A stretch of 64,000 bases of DNA from JAEZDC01 sp036676415 (GCA_036676415.1 JAKFCX010000015.1:186001-250000); one strand, 5' to 3'; shown: positions 18,032 to 26,859, counted from the stretch's first letter. Program-made: numbers and translations. Notes: generated by a model not told the origin, from the letters alone.

Positions 18032-18274
18032 CGATATTTTTTGAAGGATTGCTTTTTTTTCTTCTTCACTCAGGCAACCTTTACAATGTTCATCTACCTT
18101 ACCAAGGTTCTTTTGCAGCCAATGATCCTGTTGCTGAAAAACCCTGCATACGCCACAGATCAGTAAATGATATGCTAACTGGAATCTTTGCCAAAAAGTT
18201 AAAGAACGTTCTTCCTTTTTGCACATATATTCTGCTGCTTTCTTACAGCTGATGTTCAACATGTTCTTACTCAT
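17996..18274 (-). CDS. Putative zinc-binding anti-sigma factor
   Basis: A 92-residue soluble protein whose ATG overlaps the sigma factor stop codon (ATGA, four bases), so the two are translationally coupled. The helix FQLAYHLLICGVC carries His36, Cys40 and Cys43 in an HxxxCxxC arrangement, the zinc motif of ZAS anti-sigma factors, with Cys10 as a possible fourth ligand. There is no membrane segment, so unlike most ECF anti-sigma proteins it would act in the cytoplasm, perhaps sensing redox or metal state like RsrA or ChrR. Two more cysteines lie in HCKGC (63-67 region). The 3' end overlaps the AsmA gene by 36 bases. Function is inferred from motif and position. Confidence 0.7.
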   Translation of the reverse strand: MSKNMLNISCKKAAEYMCKKEERSLTFWQRFQLAYHLLICGVCRVFQQQDHWLQKNLGKVDEHCKGCLSEEEKKAILQKISSEKLPESPGGV

Positions 18275-18828
18275 TGGATAAACCAGTTTTTTTCAAGGCA
18301 GCTACGAAGCTGAACCTTTGCTCTATGTAGTAATACCCAGTAGTTTGACGGTGTTATGTTTAGCTCCTTACATATCTCTTCACTTTCCATTCCTTCAAGA
18401 TACTTCATCGTAAACACAGCATTCTGCATGTCTTTGAGTTTGCTTTTGCATTTCTCCAACACTTCATAAAATTCTTTCGACTCAATTGAATTGTTGTAAT
18501 CAATGCCCCAGTCTTTGGGTGAAGCTTCTCTTGACCAATGACCACTTTCCTCGAAATATGGATCTTCATCTGCAACTGTAGGAAAACTGTCCGTTAACCT
18601 GTTCACAGCCTTCCTGTAATGATCAATGATCTTGTTCTTCAGGATAGTAAATAACCAGTTCTTTTCAGATATCTCGCCTTTAAACTTTTCAATATTTCTC
18701 CAGGCAGCCAGAAATGTTTCCTGCACAAGGTCTTTGGCAATATCGCTGTCGCTTACACGTGGTAATGCATACCTGTACAGCATATCGCCGTAGCTATTCA
18801 CCCATTCTGTTGCTTTTTGCTCAAACAT
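18271..18828 (-). CDS. ECF-type RNA polymerase sigma factor
   Basis: A 185-residue sigma-70 family protein. Region 2 is clear (AKDLVQETFLAAWRNIEKFKG, then NWLFTILKNKIIDHYRK) and region 4 ends the protein (LKDMQNAVFTMKYLEGMESE, EICKELNITPSNYWVLLHRA). Between them is a longer acidic linker (DEDPYFEESGHWSREASP) seen in a Bacteroidota subgroup whose partner is a small zinc-finger protein. The ATG at 18828 is chosen over a 16-codon extension that runs into a dispersed repeat. It should direct RNA polymerase to a stress regulon and is coupled to the downstream anti-sigma candidate. Confidence 0.93.
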   Translation of the reverse strand: MFEQKATEWVNSYGDMLYRYALPRVSDSDIAKDLVQETFLAAWRNIEKFKGEISEKNWLFTILKNKIIDHYRKAVNRLTDSFPTVADEDPYFEESGHWSREASPKDWGIDYNNSIESKEFYEVLEKCKSKLKDMQNAVFTMKYLEGMESEEICKELNITPSNYWVLLHRAKVQLRSCLEKNWFIQ

Positions 18829-18854
18829 TTTCTTGTACCAGCTTTTGTTTTTAT

Positions 18855-18880
18855 AGCATCGTTCCTTGCGTCGCAATCAC
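18855..18880 (-). repeat. Dispersed repeat TGCGACGCAA, copy F (divergent)
   Basis: Read on the minus strand it is GTGATTGCGACGCAAGGAACG, then ATGCTATAAA; the core TTGCGACGCAA is kept but the ACAAGAG flank is lost. The ATGCTATAAA tail matches copy C. It lies about 30 bases before the sigma factor start, in the same orientation. Confidence 0.6.
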
Positions 18881-19031
18881 TTTATCGATAAATCATTTTT
18901 CAGCTGCGGACATGTCAAAAATAAGCAAACCAAGATCAAATAAATGGCTGCCATTCACTTGCCTAAACATAATAATTAATCAGTTTCTGTTTCAAATGGC
19001 AGGAAAATTGAGCAAAAGAATAAAAGGCTAT

Positions 19032-19238
19032 ATGAAAGCAAAGCATTTTCTTCTCGCATTATTCTTCACCTCGGTTATTGCTTGTGCTAATGATGCTGAC
19101 AATAACGAGGAGAATATGGATACTGCTAATGTATTACAAGATACATTGCCTGCAGAAAATTCTGCCTTAACAATTCCGATAGATAGTAATGCTGCTGATG
19201 CCACTCATGTAGATTCATTGAACAACATGAGTCGCTAA
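19032..19238 (+). CDS. Small acidic lipoprotein, unknown
   Basis: A 68-residue predicted lipoprotein: MKAKHFLLALFFTSVIACAN has a positively charged start, hydrophobic core and lipobox Cys at residue 18. The mature part is acidic and Asp/Asn/Ser-rich (NDADNNEENMDTANVLQ) without a domain. A much longer frame is open upstream, but it would run antisense through the sigma factor gene, so the start is set at the lipoprotein ATG. It ends immediately next to the convergent AI-2E permease gene. I do not recognise a family. Confidence 0.65.
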   Translation: MKAKHFLLALFFTSVIACANDADNNEENMDTANVLQDTLPAENSALTIPIDSNAADATHVDSLNNMSR

Positions 19239-20360
19239 TCACGCTGTAGCAGGTGGCTTCGGAATTTTCTTTCGCCGTTTGGGAAGTTTTAAATAACTCT
19301 TCGAAGGATCATCATCTGTTCCAAACAATCTGCCCCATGGTTTTAAGTCATCCACACGGTCGAATATTACTTTACAAATGGCAAGTGTAGGAATACTAAG
19401 GAACATTCCACCAATTCCTGCCAAAGCACCTCCAACCAATACACCAATAATAGAGATTAATGAATTCAATTGCACCTTTGTTCCAATGATCCAGGGAACA
19501 AGAATATTGTTATCGATGAATTGTACCACAAACAATATTACCGTTGACCAGATCAATAATGGAATTGAACCAGTGTTAGAATAAATAACCAATGCAGAAA
19601 AGATCAATTGAACGATTCCCCCGATGTATGGTATCATATTCAGCAAGGCACCGATAATTCCGAGTAGTGCAGCATAAGGTGCACCGATCAATAGTAATCC
19701 TATTGTATTCGCTGCTGCGACAATTCCTGTTTCTATCAGAACTCCTACTACAAAATGTTGCACCACATTCTTGATCTCCCTGATCACTTCTCTCACTTTT
19801 TCACCATGCTCTTCTTTAAAAAGATCAACCAGGAATTGCAATAACATTGGCCTGTAGTACATAAAAAGAAACACGTAAATAGGAATCAATGTTAATGTAA
19901 GAACTGAAGCCGTGATCAGATTAAAAGTCTGTGCAGAACCACCAAGGCTGTCTATCGTTCCGCTTTTTGCACTCTCCAGCATCTGGTCCTGCTGACGATA
20001 GTTAACACCAAAAGTCTGGTAACCCCATTGTTTAATTTCCCTCCAAAGCGTATTCAGGTTTCTTTCAATGGCAGGAATATCACTCATAAAAGATGCAATC
20101 TGCCTCGACACAAAATCAATGATCCCATACACGAAAAGTATGGCGAAGAAAATAGATAACAATATTGCTATAGCTTTTGGTACCCTGCACTTCGTAATAA
20201 ATATTTCTACCGGACGTAGCAATATTGAAAACAAAAATGAGAACGCCAAAGGCGTGAGGATTTCATGGCCTACATAGATTCCATAAAATATCAGGAACAA
20301 AGCAAACAATATCATTGCAAGCTTTGCGTAATAAGGAAAGCAGACGGGATTTTCGTTCAT
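19239..20360 (-). CDS. AI-2E family transporter (PerM/YdiK-like)
   Basis: A 373-residue inner membrane protein with about eight helices, of the family named for the E. coli AI-2 exporter TqsA; many members instead act in sodium/proton antiport or are uncharacterised. Typical features are the N-terminal pair of helices, the soluble region about 75-150, and the C-terminal pattern LNMIPYIGGIVQLIFSALV ... IGVLVGGALAGIGGMFLSIP. The tail is basic (LKLPKRRKKIPKPP). Substrate unknown. Confidence 0.9.
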   Translation of the reverse strand: MNENPVCFPYYAKLAMILFALFLIFYGIYVGHEILTPLAFSFLFSILLRPVEIFITKCRVPKAIAILLSIFFAILFVYGIIDFVSRQIASFMSDIPAIERNLNTLWREIKQWGYQTFGVNYRQQDQMLESAKSGTIDSLGGSAQTFNLITASVLTLTLIPIYVFLFMYYRPMLLQFLVDLFKEEHGEKVREVIREIKNVVQHFVVGVLIETGIVAAANTIGLLLIGAPYAALLGIIGALLNMIPYIGGIVQLIFSALVIYSNTGSIPLLIWSTVILFVVQFIDNNILVPWIIGTKVQLNSLISIIGVLVGGALAGIGGMFLSIPTLAICKVIFDRVDDLKPWGRLFGTDDDPSKSYLKLPKRRKKIPKPPATA

Positions 20361-20404
20361 TGCCGGTTCTTAGACAATAGAACATAATAAATTATGTGCC
20401 AAGC

Positions 20405-21481
20405 TTACATGCGGTAACTAAAGGCATTAATATTCATTCCTGCCCCAACTGAGGCAAATAAAACCACATCTCCTTTTTCTAGTGAGTGATTATCCATCTT
20501 GCCTTTCATCACCAGGTCATATAAAGTTGGTACCGTTGCAACAGAGCTGTTGCCGAACTTATGAATATTCATTGGCATGATGTGCTCAGGAAGCTGCCTG
20601 ATTCCATACAACTTATAAAATGCAGCTACAATGGCATCATCCATTTTCTCGTTGGCCTGGTGAAGGAAAATCTTCTTCAGGTCTTTGATATCTACTCCGC
20701 TTTTATCCAGGCAATCTTTCATGGCCAGCGGAACATTCTTCATGGCATATTCGTACACCTTCCGCCCTTTCATCTTTATATATCTTACTCTTGGATCAGA
20801 ACCGGGAAAGTTTGATTTGCCCATGTATATATAATTCGCCTCTTCGTTACAATGTGATTGCATAGAAAAGCTGAGAATACCGCTATCATTACTATCCAGG
20901 TCTTTTGCCTCTAATACCATTGCACCTGCTCCATCAGAAAAGATCATACTATCCCTGTCGTACATATCTATTACACGGCTCAGGGTTTCTGTTCCAACTA
21001 CTAAACATTTTTTTGCGATGCCGGCCGAAAAATATGCATGAGCCTGGATCATTCCCTGTACCCATCCAGGACAACCAAACAATACATCATAAGCAACACA
21101 ATTCGGATTCCTGATTCCTAAAGTATGTTTTATCCTTGATGCTATACAAGGTACATTGTCAGTTTGAATGGTGTGCTTGATCACGTTACCGAAATTTTGT
21201 GCAACAATGATCTGGTCAAGTGTTTCAGGATCTACTCCACTATCTTCAATCGCATATTTTGCAGCAAGACTTCCAATTTGCGAAGAATCCTGTTCACAGG
21301 TAGTATAAAGTCTTTCCTCAATACCGGTTATCTGCCTGAATTTTTCTACCACCTCGGCCGGTGGAGTTTCAATTCGCTGGTGATCTTCCGCATAAAAATT
21401 ATGTACTGTAAAATCCTTGTTGGTTTTAATTTCTGTTGGAACATAACAACCAGACCCTGTAATAACACTTCTTAAAGGCAT
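20405..21481 (-). CDS. 3-oxoacyl-ACP synthase III family protein
   Basis: A 358-residue thiolase-fold ketoacyl synthase of the FabH family. The triad is readable: Cys137 (LFGCPGW), His274 (IFLHQANEKM) and Asn311 (FGNSS). It would condense an acyl-CoA or acyl-ACP starter with malonyl-ACP. It is not next to fab or acc genes and has a longer insert around residues 200-235 than canonical FabH, so it may be a specialised starter synthase rather than the housekeeping enzyme. A TACCTTTG promoter box lies 34 bases upstream. Confidence 0.92.
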   Translation of the reverse strand: MPLRSVITGSGCYVPTEIKTNKDFTVHNFYAEDHQRIETPPAEVVEKFRQITGIEERLYTTCEQDSSQIGSLAAKYAIEDSGVDPETLDQIIVAQNFGNVIKHTIQTDNVPCIASRIKHTLGIRNPNCVAYDVLFGCPGWVQGMIQAHAYFSAGIAKKCLVVGTETLSRVIDMYDRDSMIFSDGAGAMVLEAKDLDSNDSGILSFSMQSHCNEEANYIYMGKSNFPGSDPRVRYIKMKGRKVYEYAMKNVPLAMKDCLDKSGVDIKDLKKIFLHQANEKMDDAIVAAFYKLYGIRQLPEHIMPMNIHKFGNSSVATVPTLYDLVMKGKMDNHSLEKGDVVLFASVGAGMNINAFSYRM

Positions 21482-21514
21482 ACGCTACTTGTTGAAATAC
21501 TAAATTTTGGGGAA

Positions 21515-21522
21515 CAAAGGTA
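21515..21522 (-). promoter_or_regulatory. Putative -7 promoter element of the KAS III-like gene
   Basis: TACCTTTG on the minus strand, exact TAnnTTTG match, 34 bases before the ATG; a GTTTG lies farther upstream with a spacer shorter than usual. Confidence 0.42.
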
Positions 21523-21550
21523 CACGAATATGATACAAACAGTTGTGAGT

Positions 21551-22243
21551 TTAGTCAGTGCGCTGAATGAACTTTTTGATGTGGTAGCCAATAAGGCTAA
21601 CATCAACCTGTTCTATCGGATGGGGTGTAGCTGGTAGCACGGCCAATTGTGCTGAAGGCAATTGATTGTACACAGCTACAGTTTCATCAAGAGAAACCAT
21701 CTTATCTCGGTCACCGATCATGACGAAAGCAGGAGTAGTAATGGATCTATAATCTTCAAGTTCAAGGATATTTTTATTGCCGAGCTGCTGCAACATTTGA
21801 CTTGTGTGATGTAAAACCAGCTTCCAGTCGACAGGTGAATGTCTTTTCTGTAAAGTTTCAGCAAAAGCAGGGAGCTTCTTTTCAATAATCTCCGGTTGAA
21901 GCATTTTTATTTCTTTGGCTGCAATACTTTCATTCCATTCGAACTTTGTTGCCAGCGTGATCACATGATCAATCAATTCGGGATGATGTTTTGCCAGGTA
22001 CATAGCAACATAGCCACCCATGCTGTAACCGAAAACAGAAACCTTTTCGATGTTGTTTTCCTGAAGATATAGAATCGCCGATTCGGCAAAGGCCTCTATA
22101 GAAAAAATAGCTGGAAGTTCCTTTCCTCCATGACCTGGGAAATCAAAAAGATGAACATGAAAGCCTGGTTGCAAGGAACTGGCCAGTTTTTTTAATTGTT
22201 CGCTGCTACCGATTGCCCCATGAAGTAAAAGAAGATGCTGCAT
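21551..22243 (-). CDS. Alpha/beta hydrolase
   Basis: A 230-residue alpha/beta hydrolase with the oxyanion motif HGAIGSSEQL at 8-17, nucleophile Ser74 in GYSMGG, an acid in MIGDRDKMVSLDE and catalytic His in LPATPHPIEQVD. It is small and has a short cap. Its ATG overlaps the stop of the half-size asparaginase gene by one base (TAATG), so the two proteins are made from one message. Substrate unknown. Confidence 0.92.
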   Translation of the reverse strand: MQHLLLLHGAIGSSEQLKKLASSLQPGFHVHLFDFPGHGGKELPAIFSIEAFAESAILYLQENNIEKVSVFGYSMGGYVAMYLAKHHPELIDHVITLATKFEWNESIAAKEIKMLQPEIIEKKLPAFAETLQKRHSPVDWKLVLHHTSQMLQQLGNKNILELEDYRSITTPAFVMIGDRDKMVSLDETVAVYNQLPSAQLAVLPATPHPIEQVDVSLIGYHIKKFIQRTD

Positions 22244-22731
22244 TAATTTATTTCTTCGAATTCACCGGTTTGTTTGTTCTTACGAACATTGCCTGCTTTA
22301 AATATTTTTCCATTCATAGCCACATACACTCCCGGGGATAATGTTTGTACAAAAGCCATGGCACTGCCAAGATTAAATAATCCGTCTGAGCTGCCAAACT
22401 TATAAGGAATCATTGCTCCTGTAATAACGATGGTCTTGTCTTTTACTTTTTCTGCAAGCACTTCTGCCGTCACTTGCATTGTATCGGTACCGTGCGTGAT
22501 GATGATCTTATCGGTTTCACACTTCATGCAATGCTCAACGATCAGTTCCCTGTCCATCTCAGTCATATCAAGGCTATCCACCATCATCAGTGTTCTCACA
22601 TCTACATCCAGCCTGCTTCTTCCCAACACGAGCATTTCAGATAAATGCGTGTCTTTAAAAAACAGCTGACCCGTTAACTCATTGTATTCTTTATCGAAAG
22701 TTCCGCCTGTAACAAAAATTCTGATTGACAT
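22243..22731 (-). CDS. Half-size asparaginase-domain protein
   Basis: A 162-residue protein equal to only the N-terminal domain of type I L-asparaginases (normally about 330 residues). It keeps the nucleophile-Thr motif TGGTFDKEY at 8-16, the second catalytic motif HGTDTM, and the ITGAMIPYKFGSSDGLFNL stretch, but it lacks the C-terminal domain. Such stand-alone domains are widespread in Bacteroidota, so it is probably intact rather than truncated; catalytic activity without the second domain is uncertain. Coupled to the downstream hydrolase by a one-base overlap. Confidence 0.88.
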   Translation of the reverse strand: MSIRIFVTGGTFDKEYNELTGQLFFKDTHLSEMLVLGRSRLDVDVRTLMMVDSLDMTEMDRELIVEHCMKCETDKIIITHGTDTMQVTAEVLAEKVKDKTIVITGAMIPYKFGSSDGLFNLGSAMAFVQTLSPGVYVAMNGKIFKAGNVRKNKQTGEFEEIN

Positions 22732-22771
22732 AGTAGAGGTTTATAATACCAGCGACAACATTTTATAGCAG

Positions 22772-22797
22772 CATCGTTGCGTCGCACTCTTGTACTG
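22772..22797 (-). repeat. Dispersed repeat TGCGACGCAA, copy C
   Basis: Minus-strand reading: GTACAAGAGTGCGACGCAAC, then GATGCTGCTATAAA. It shares 17 identical bases with copies A, B and E. It lies 41 bases before the asparaginase-domain start, in the same orientation, and downstream of mqnC. Confidence 0.75.
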
Positions 22798-22855
22798 CAA
22801 ATCTATGTAGACCCTAAACTTTTCCAAAGTCTGAAACTTTGGAAAAGTTGTTTGC

Positions 22856-23980
22856 TCAATAATCTATCGTCTGCTCCTGTATCGCTTCAGGCACTTCTCT
22901 CCATTCATATTGCTGGTTACGAAGCTGAGGTTCAAAACCTGCTTCACTAATAGCATCCTGCATGCTTTTATATGTAAACCTGTGTGGAGCTCCGGCTGCA
23001 CTTACAACATTTTCTTCTATCATGATAGATCCAAAATCGTTTGCACCGGCATGCAGACATATCTGTGCAGTTTGCTTTCCTACCGTTAACCATGAAGCCT
23101 GTATGTTCTTCACATTTGGCAACATGATACGGCTGATGGCAACCATCCTGATATACTCTTCTGCAGTAATAAGATTATGTATTCCACGAATTCTTGAGAG
23201 TAACGTATCTACATCCTGGAAAGTCCATGTGATGAAAGCTAAAAATCCTTTTGCATGTTCCGGTTTACGGCTTTGCACCTCCCTGATCTTGGCAAGATGT
23301 ATAAATCGTTCTTCCAGCGTTTCAACATGACCAAACATCATAGTTGCACTGGTGGTGATATCGAGCTTGTGCGCTTCATGCATAATGGCCAGCCATTCAT
23401 CTGCACCACATTTTCCCTTTGAGATCAATCTTCTTACTCTGTCGATAAGAATTTCGGCTCCGGCACCAGGTAAAGAATCAAGACCAGCTTCCTTCAACGC
23501 TTTCAGCACTTCATGATGAGATGCTTTTTCCAGCTTACAGATATGGGCAACTTCAGGTGGTCCTAATGCATGCAATTTTAACTGCGGATATTCCTGTTTT
23601 AACTGGCGGAAGGTTTTCGTGTAAAAATCCAGTCCTAATTCAGGATGATGGCCTCCCTGTAATAACAATTGATCGCCACCATATTTAAACGTTTCTTCTA
23701 TCTTTTGTCGATAGGTGGGCATATCGGTGATATAAGCCTCAGAATGACCCGGAATTCTATAGAAATTGCAGAATTTACAGTTGGCGATACAAACATTGGT
23801 GGTGTTTACATTACGATCGATCTGCCAGGTTACTTTTCCATGAGGTACCTGGATTTTCCTGAGCTCATCGGCAACATTCATTAATTCTGTGAGCGGAGCA
23901 TGTTCAAAGAGAAACATGCCTTCTTCTATGCTGAGGAATTCAAATTTCAGGGCTTTATGATAGAGATCTGCTAACTGCAT
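22856..23980 (-). CDS. mqnC: Cyclic dehypoxanthinyl futalosine synthase (menaquinone, futalosine pathway)
   Basis: Radical SAM enzyme that cyclises dehypoxanthine futalosine in the futalosine route to menaquinone. The 374-residue protein has the iron-sulfur cluster motif CxxxCxxC at Cys64, Cys68 and Cys71 (CIANCKFCNFYR), TTSATMMFGHVETLEER, NIQASWLTVG and the MqnC-type ending MIEENVVSAAGAPHR. FYR after the third Cys and the AISRIMLPN stretch separate it from MqnE. I place the start at the ATG at 23980: a TAACTTTG promoter box covers 23999-24006, so the longer frame from 24001 cannot be right. The other mqn genes are not in the window. Confidence 0.94.
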   Translation of the reverse strand: MQLADLYHKALKFEFLSIEEGMFLFEHAPLTELMNVADELRKIQVPHGKVTWQIDRNVNTTNVCIANCKFCNFYRIPGHSEAYITDMPTYRQKIEETFKYGGDQLLLQGGHHPELGLDFYTKTFRQLKQEYPQLKLHALGPPEVAHICKLEKASHHEVLKALKEAGLDSLPGAGAEILIDRVRRLISKGKCGADEWLAIMHEAHKLDITTSATMMFGHVETLEERFIHLAKIREVQSRKPEHAKGFLAFITWTFQDVDTLLSRIRGIHNLITAEEYIRMVAISRIMLPNVKNIQASWLTVGKQTAQICLHAGANDFGSIMIEENVVSAAGAPHRFTYKSMQDAISEAGFEPQLRNQQYEWREVPEAIQEQTIDY

Positions 23981-23998
23981 CGGAATAGTATAAGACAA

Positions 23999-24006
23999 CA
24001 AAGTTA
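23999..24006 (-). promoter_or_regulatory. Putative -7 promoter element of mqnC
   Basis: TAACTTTG on the minus strand, identical to the uppS box and also 19 bases before its ATG. Confidence 0.42.
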
Positions 24007-24172
24007 AGATGCAGCAGGTTGATTGTGAGAATAATATTGAGCCGGGAATGCAAAATTATCCTGCATCGAAAATGCCCCAATGATTGTCAATTACATGAAC
24101 GGAAACTAGACTAACTTGGTTAATCATATTTTAAGGGTGAAAAGTTGACCGCTGAACCAAATGTACAAGTGA

Positions 24173-25396
24173 GTGACACAACAAAAGCTCCATAGCAGTT
24201 CTATCGCTGGTTTAATGATGATCTTACTCAGTCTTTTTGCCATACCGGCAAGATCACAGGAGATCATTGATCAACCGGAAGCTAAGCTGATCACTAAATT
24301 TTCGTTTGATCTGTTGAGTGGTGGCATTATTATTCTGCACGGTCAATTAGATGAGTATCCCGATACCCTGAATTTCATACTTGATACAGGGAGTGGTGGT
24401 ATTTCGCTTGATTCGATGACCACAGAATATTTCAAGCTCAAGAAAACGGCTTCTGATAAAATGATCAGGGGTATTGGCGGCATAAAACAAATTGAATTTG
24501 CACTCGATCATACCTTGAAGCTGCCGGGAATTAGTGTGAACGACCTGGATTTTCACATAAATGATTACGAACTATTAACCAGTGTATATGGTGTAAAGAT
24601 CGATGGAATAATTGGCTATAGTTTTCTGCGCAGATATATTGTTGCATTGAATTATGAAGACAAAACAATGTCTGTTTATTCTCCCGGTTTATTTAAATAT
24701 CCAAGAGGTGGACATATGCTAAGGCCGAATTTTACTACTATACCATTACAGGAAGTACAGGTAAAAGATGCCAGGAAAATAGCCAACCGATTTTATTTTG
24801 ATACCGGTGCTGGTCTTTGCTTTCTATTGTCAGACCAATTTGCAAAAGACAGTGCTGTATTATACAAAAAGAAGATAATGGTACCCACACAGGCTGAAGG
24901 TTTGGGAGGAAAGAGACCGATGATGTTAACTGTTTTAAAAGAAATAAAAATCGGTCCGTATAAATTCAGGAAGGTGCCAACATTTGTTTTTAATGATGAG
25001 TTCAATGTTACTTCTTACCCGTTAACCGGGGGATTGATTGGTAATGATCTGCTGAGACGATTTAACGTTGTGCTTAATTATCCTGACCAATCCATTCATT
25101 TACTACCAAACAAACATTACTCAACCCCTTTTGATTATTCCTACACGGGTCTTGGCATTTATATGGAAGAAGGCTTTATTGTGGTAGATGATGTGATAAA
25201 GGATTCACCTGGTGAAAAAGCGGGATTTCAAATCGGCGACATCATCATTGGTATCGGCAATAATTTCAGCGGCAATATACAGGCTTACCGGAATATACTT
25301 CAGAATGCAGAAACGAAGCTCAAAGTGATCATTACCAGGAATGGAGAGGCTAAAGTATTGAATCTTAATGTGAGGAATATCCTACGTAAAAAGTAA
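24173..25396 (+). CDS. Two-lobed retropepsin-like aspartyl protease with PDZ domain
   Basis: A 407-residue exported protein. After a signal peptide ending near residue 29 (PARSQ) come two aspartyl-protease lobes, each with its own active-site triad: Asp71 in FILDTGSGGISLD and Asp210 in FYFDTGAGLCFLL. Residues about 320-400 form a PDZ domain (GLGIYMEEGFIVVDDVIKDS ... GFQIGDIIIGIGN). Two DTG motifs in one chain give a pepsin-like single-chain active site. The frame opens at GTG 24173; the next in-frame ATG (24215) would cut the charged start of the signal peptide. Likely a periplasmic or outer membrane protease; substrate unknown. Confidence 0.88.
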   Translation: MTQQKLHSSSIAGLMMILLSLFAIPARSQEIIDQPEAKLITKFSFDLLSGGIIILHGQLDEYPDTLNFILDTGSGGISLDSMTTEYFKLKKTASDKMIRGIGGIKQIEFALDHTLKLPGISVNDLDFHINDYELLTSVYGVKIDGIIGYSFLRRYIVALNYEDKTMSVYSPGLFKYPRGGHMLRPNFTTIPLQEVQVKDARKIANRFYFDTGAGLCFLLSDQFAKDSAVLYKKKIMVPTQAEGLGGKRPMMLTVLKEIKIGPYKFRKVPTFVFNDEFNVTSYPLTGGLIGNDLLRRFNVVLNYPDQSIHLLPNKHYSTPFDYSYTGLGIYMEEGFIVVDDVIKDSPGEKAGFQIGDIIIGIGNNFSGNIQAYRNILQNAETKLKVIITRNGEAKVLNLNVRNILRKK

Positions 25397-25455
25397 TGAT
25401 AGTCACCATTCTTACTGGCACTTAATCAAGTAACTTCGTCTTCCATTTTTGCAAT

Positions 25456-26859
25456 ATGAAGATTAGATTATCTCTTTTACTTATAACGATACCCTTTATT
25501 GTTATTGCCCAGCCCCCTTCGGGTTATTATAATACTGCTACGGGGCAAAACTGTTCGGGTTTAAAAACTGCTTTGAAAAACATTATTACAAGTGGTCATA
25601 CAAACCAGGGATATTCTGCCTTGTGGACACAGTTTCAGGTGAGTGATGTTAAGCCAAGGGAAGTTGGTACAGGCTCTACGATGGTGATCTGGGACATCTA
25701 TTCTGATAATCCCACAGGTACTGATCCATATAATTTCAATCCTGTTACACAACAGGATCCAGGTTCCGGCGGAACTTCAGAAGGCCAATACTTCAACAGG
25801 GAACATAGTGTTCCACTTGGTTGGCATAGTGGAAGTACAGGAAGCTTTTCAGGATCCGATTTCCATCATATTTTCCCCACCGACAAAAAAGTGAATTCCG
25901 AAAGAGCCAATCATATATACGGAAAGGTAGCCACTGCTACATGGACGAGTTTAAACGGAAGCAAACTGGGATCATCTGCCGTAGCAGGTATTACCGGAAC
26001 AGTCTTCGAACCCATTGATGCATACAAAGGTGATGTGGCAAGAGCTTTTCTATATTTCGTTACACGGTACCAGGATGATATGCCATCATGGGGCAATAAT
26101 ACTGATGCGGTCAGGGCTTTTGAGCCAAATACTTTTCCAAGTGTTGATATTGCTTACCTGCGATTGATGATTCAATGGCATAATGCTGATCCGGTAAGTC
26201 AAAAAGAAATAGATCGTAATAACGCAGGTTATACTTACCAGGGAAACAGAAATCCTTTTGTAGATCATCCTGAATATGTAAATGAAGTATGGAATTCTAC
26301 CTGCCCAGGATTGAGTGCGTTGCCGGTAGATGTGATCTACTTTGCCGGTAAGCTAAATGGAAACATGATCAACCTGAATTGGGAAGTAGCAACTGAGATT
26401 AATTTAGACAGGTATGAAGTAGAAAGAAGTTTCAATGGCACTTCCTTTACCAATATCGGATCTGTAAAAGCTGAGAACAGGAATGCATATTTATATAATG
26501 ATAATGTGGAACAGGTTAGAAGAAGAAGGGTTTATTATAGATTGAGGAAAGTTGACAAAGACAGAAAGTTTGCCTACAGTTCAGTGTTCACCATTCATAT
26601 TCCATTGAACACCAAATTCAGTGTATATCCAAACCCTGCAAATGATTTCCTGAAATTGCAATTAAACAATAGCAGTAATGAGAGTGCAATGATCATCATA
26701 TCTGATATAACAGGTAAGATCGTTATAAAACAAAACGTTACTGCCCAACAGGGATTGATCAGCATTTCAACCTCACATCTTGGTACAGGTAGTTATATTG
26801 TAAAGATGATAACAGGTAATGATGAGTATTCTCAACGAGTGCTGATTATGAATAAATAA
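25456..26859 (+). CDS. Secreted endonuclease I family protein with T9SS type A domain
   Basis: A 467-residue secreted nuclease. Signal peptide 1-19 ends at AQPPSGYY. The catalytic domain (about 25-275) belongs to the endonuclease I / His-Me finger group: REHSVPLGWHSGS, DFHHIFPTDKKVNSERAN and NRNPFVDHPEYV, with the His, Asn and metal-binding residues expected. The C-terminal part (about 290-467) has a small beta region and a type A sorting domain (FSVYPNPANDFLKLQL ... LGTGSYIVKMITGND ... RVLIMNK). It would degrade extracellular DNA for nutrition after type IX export. A TTCG-loop terminator follows at once. Confidence 0.93.
   Translation: MKIRLSLLLITIPFIVIAQPPSGYYNTATGQNCSGLKTALKNIITSGHTNQGYSALWTQFQVSDVKPREVGTGSTMVIWDIYSDNPTGTDPYNFNPVTQQDPGSGGTSEGQYFNREHSVPLGWHSGSTGSFSGSDFHHIFPTDKKVNSERANHIYGKVATATWTSLNGSKLGSSAVAGITGTVFEPIDAYKGDVARAFLYFVTRYQDDMPSWGNNTDAVRAFEPNTFPSVDIAYLRLMIQWHNADPVSQKEIDRNNAGYTYQGNRNPFVDHPEYVNEVWNSTCPGLSALPVDVIYFAGKLNGNMINLNWEVATEINLDRYEVERSFNGTSFTNIGSVKAENRNAYLYNDNVEQVRRRRVYYRLRKVDKDRKFAYSSVFTIHIPLNTKFSVYPNPANDFLKLQLNNSSNESAMIIISDITGKIVIKQNVTAQQGLISISTSHLGTGSYIVKMITGNDEYSQRVLIMNK

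Noticed and set aside
18714..19031. Extension of the small lipoprotein frame upstream
   Set aside because: It would run antisense through the sigma factor gene; the internal ATG at 19032 gives a clean lipoprotein signal.
22243..22731. Half-size asparaginase as a truncated pseudogene
   Set aside because: The frame is intact, coupled to the next gene, and stand-alone domains of this length are common in the phylum.
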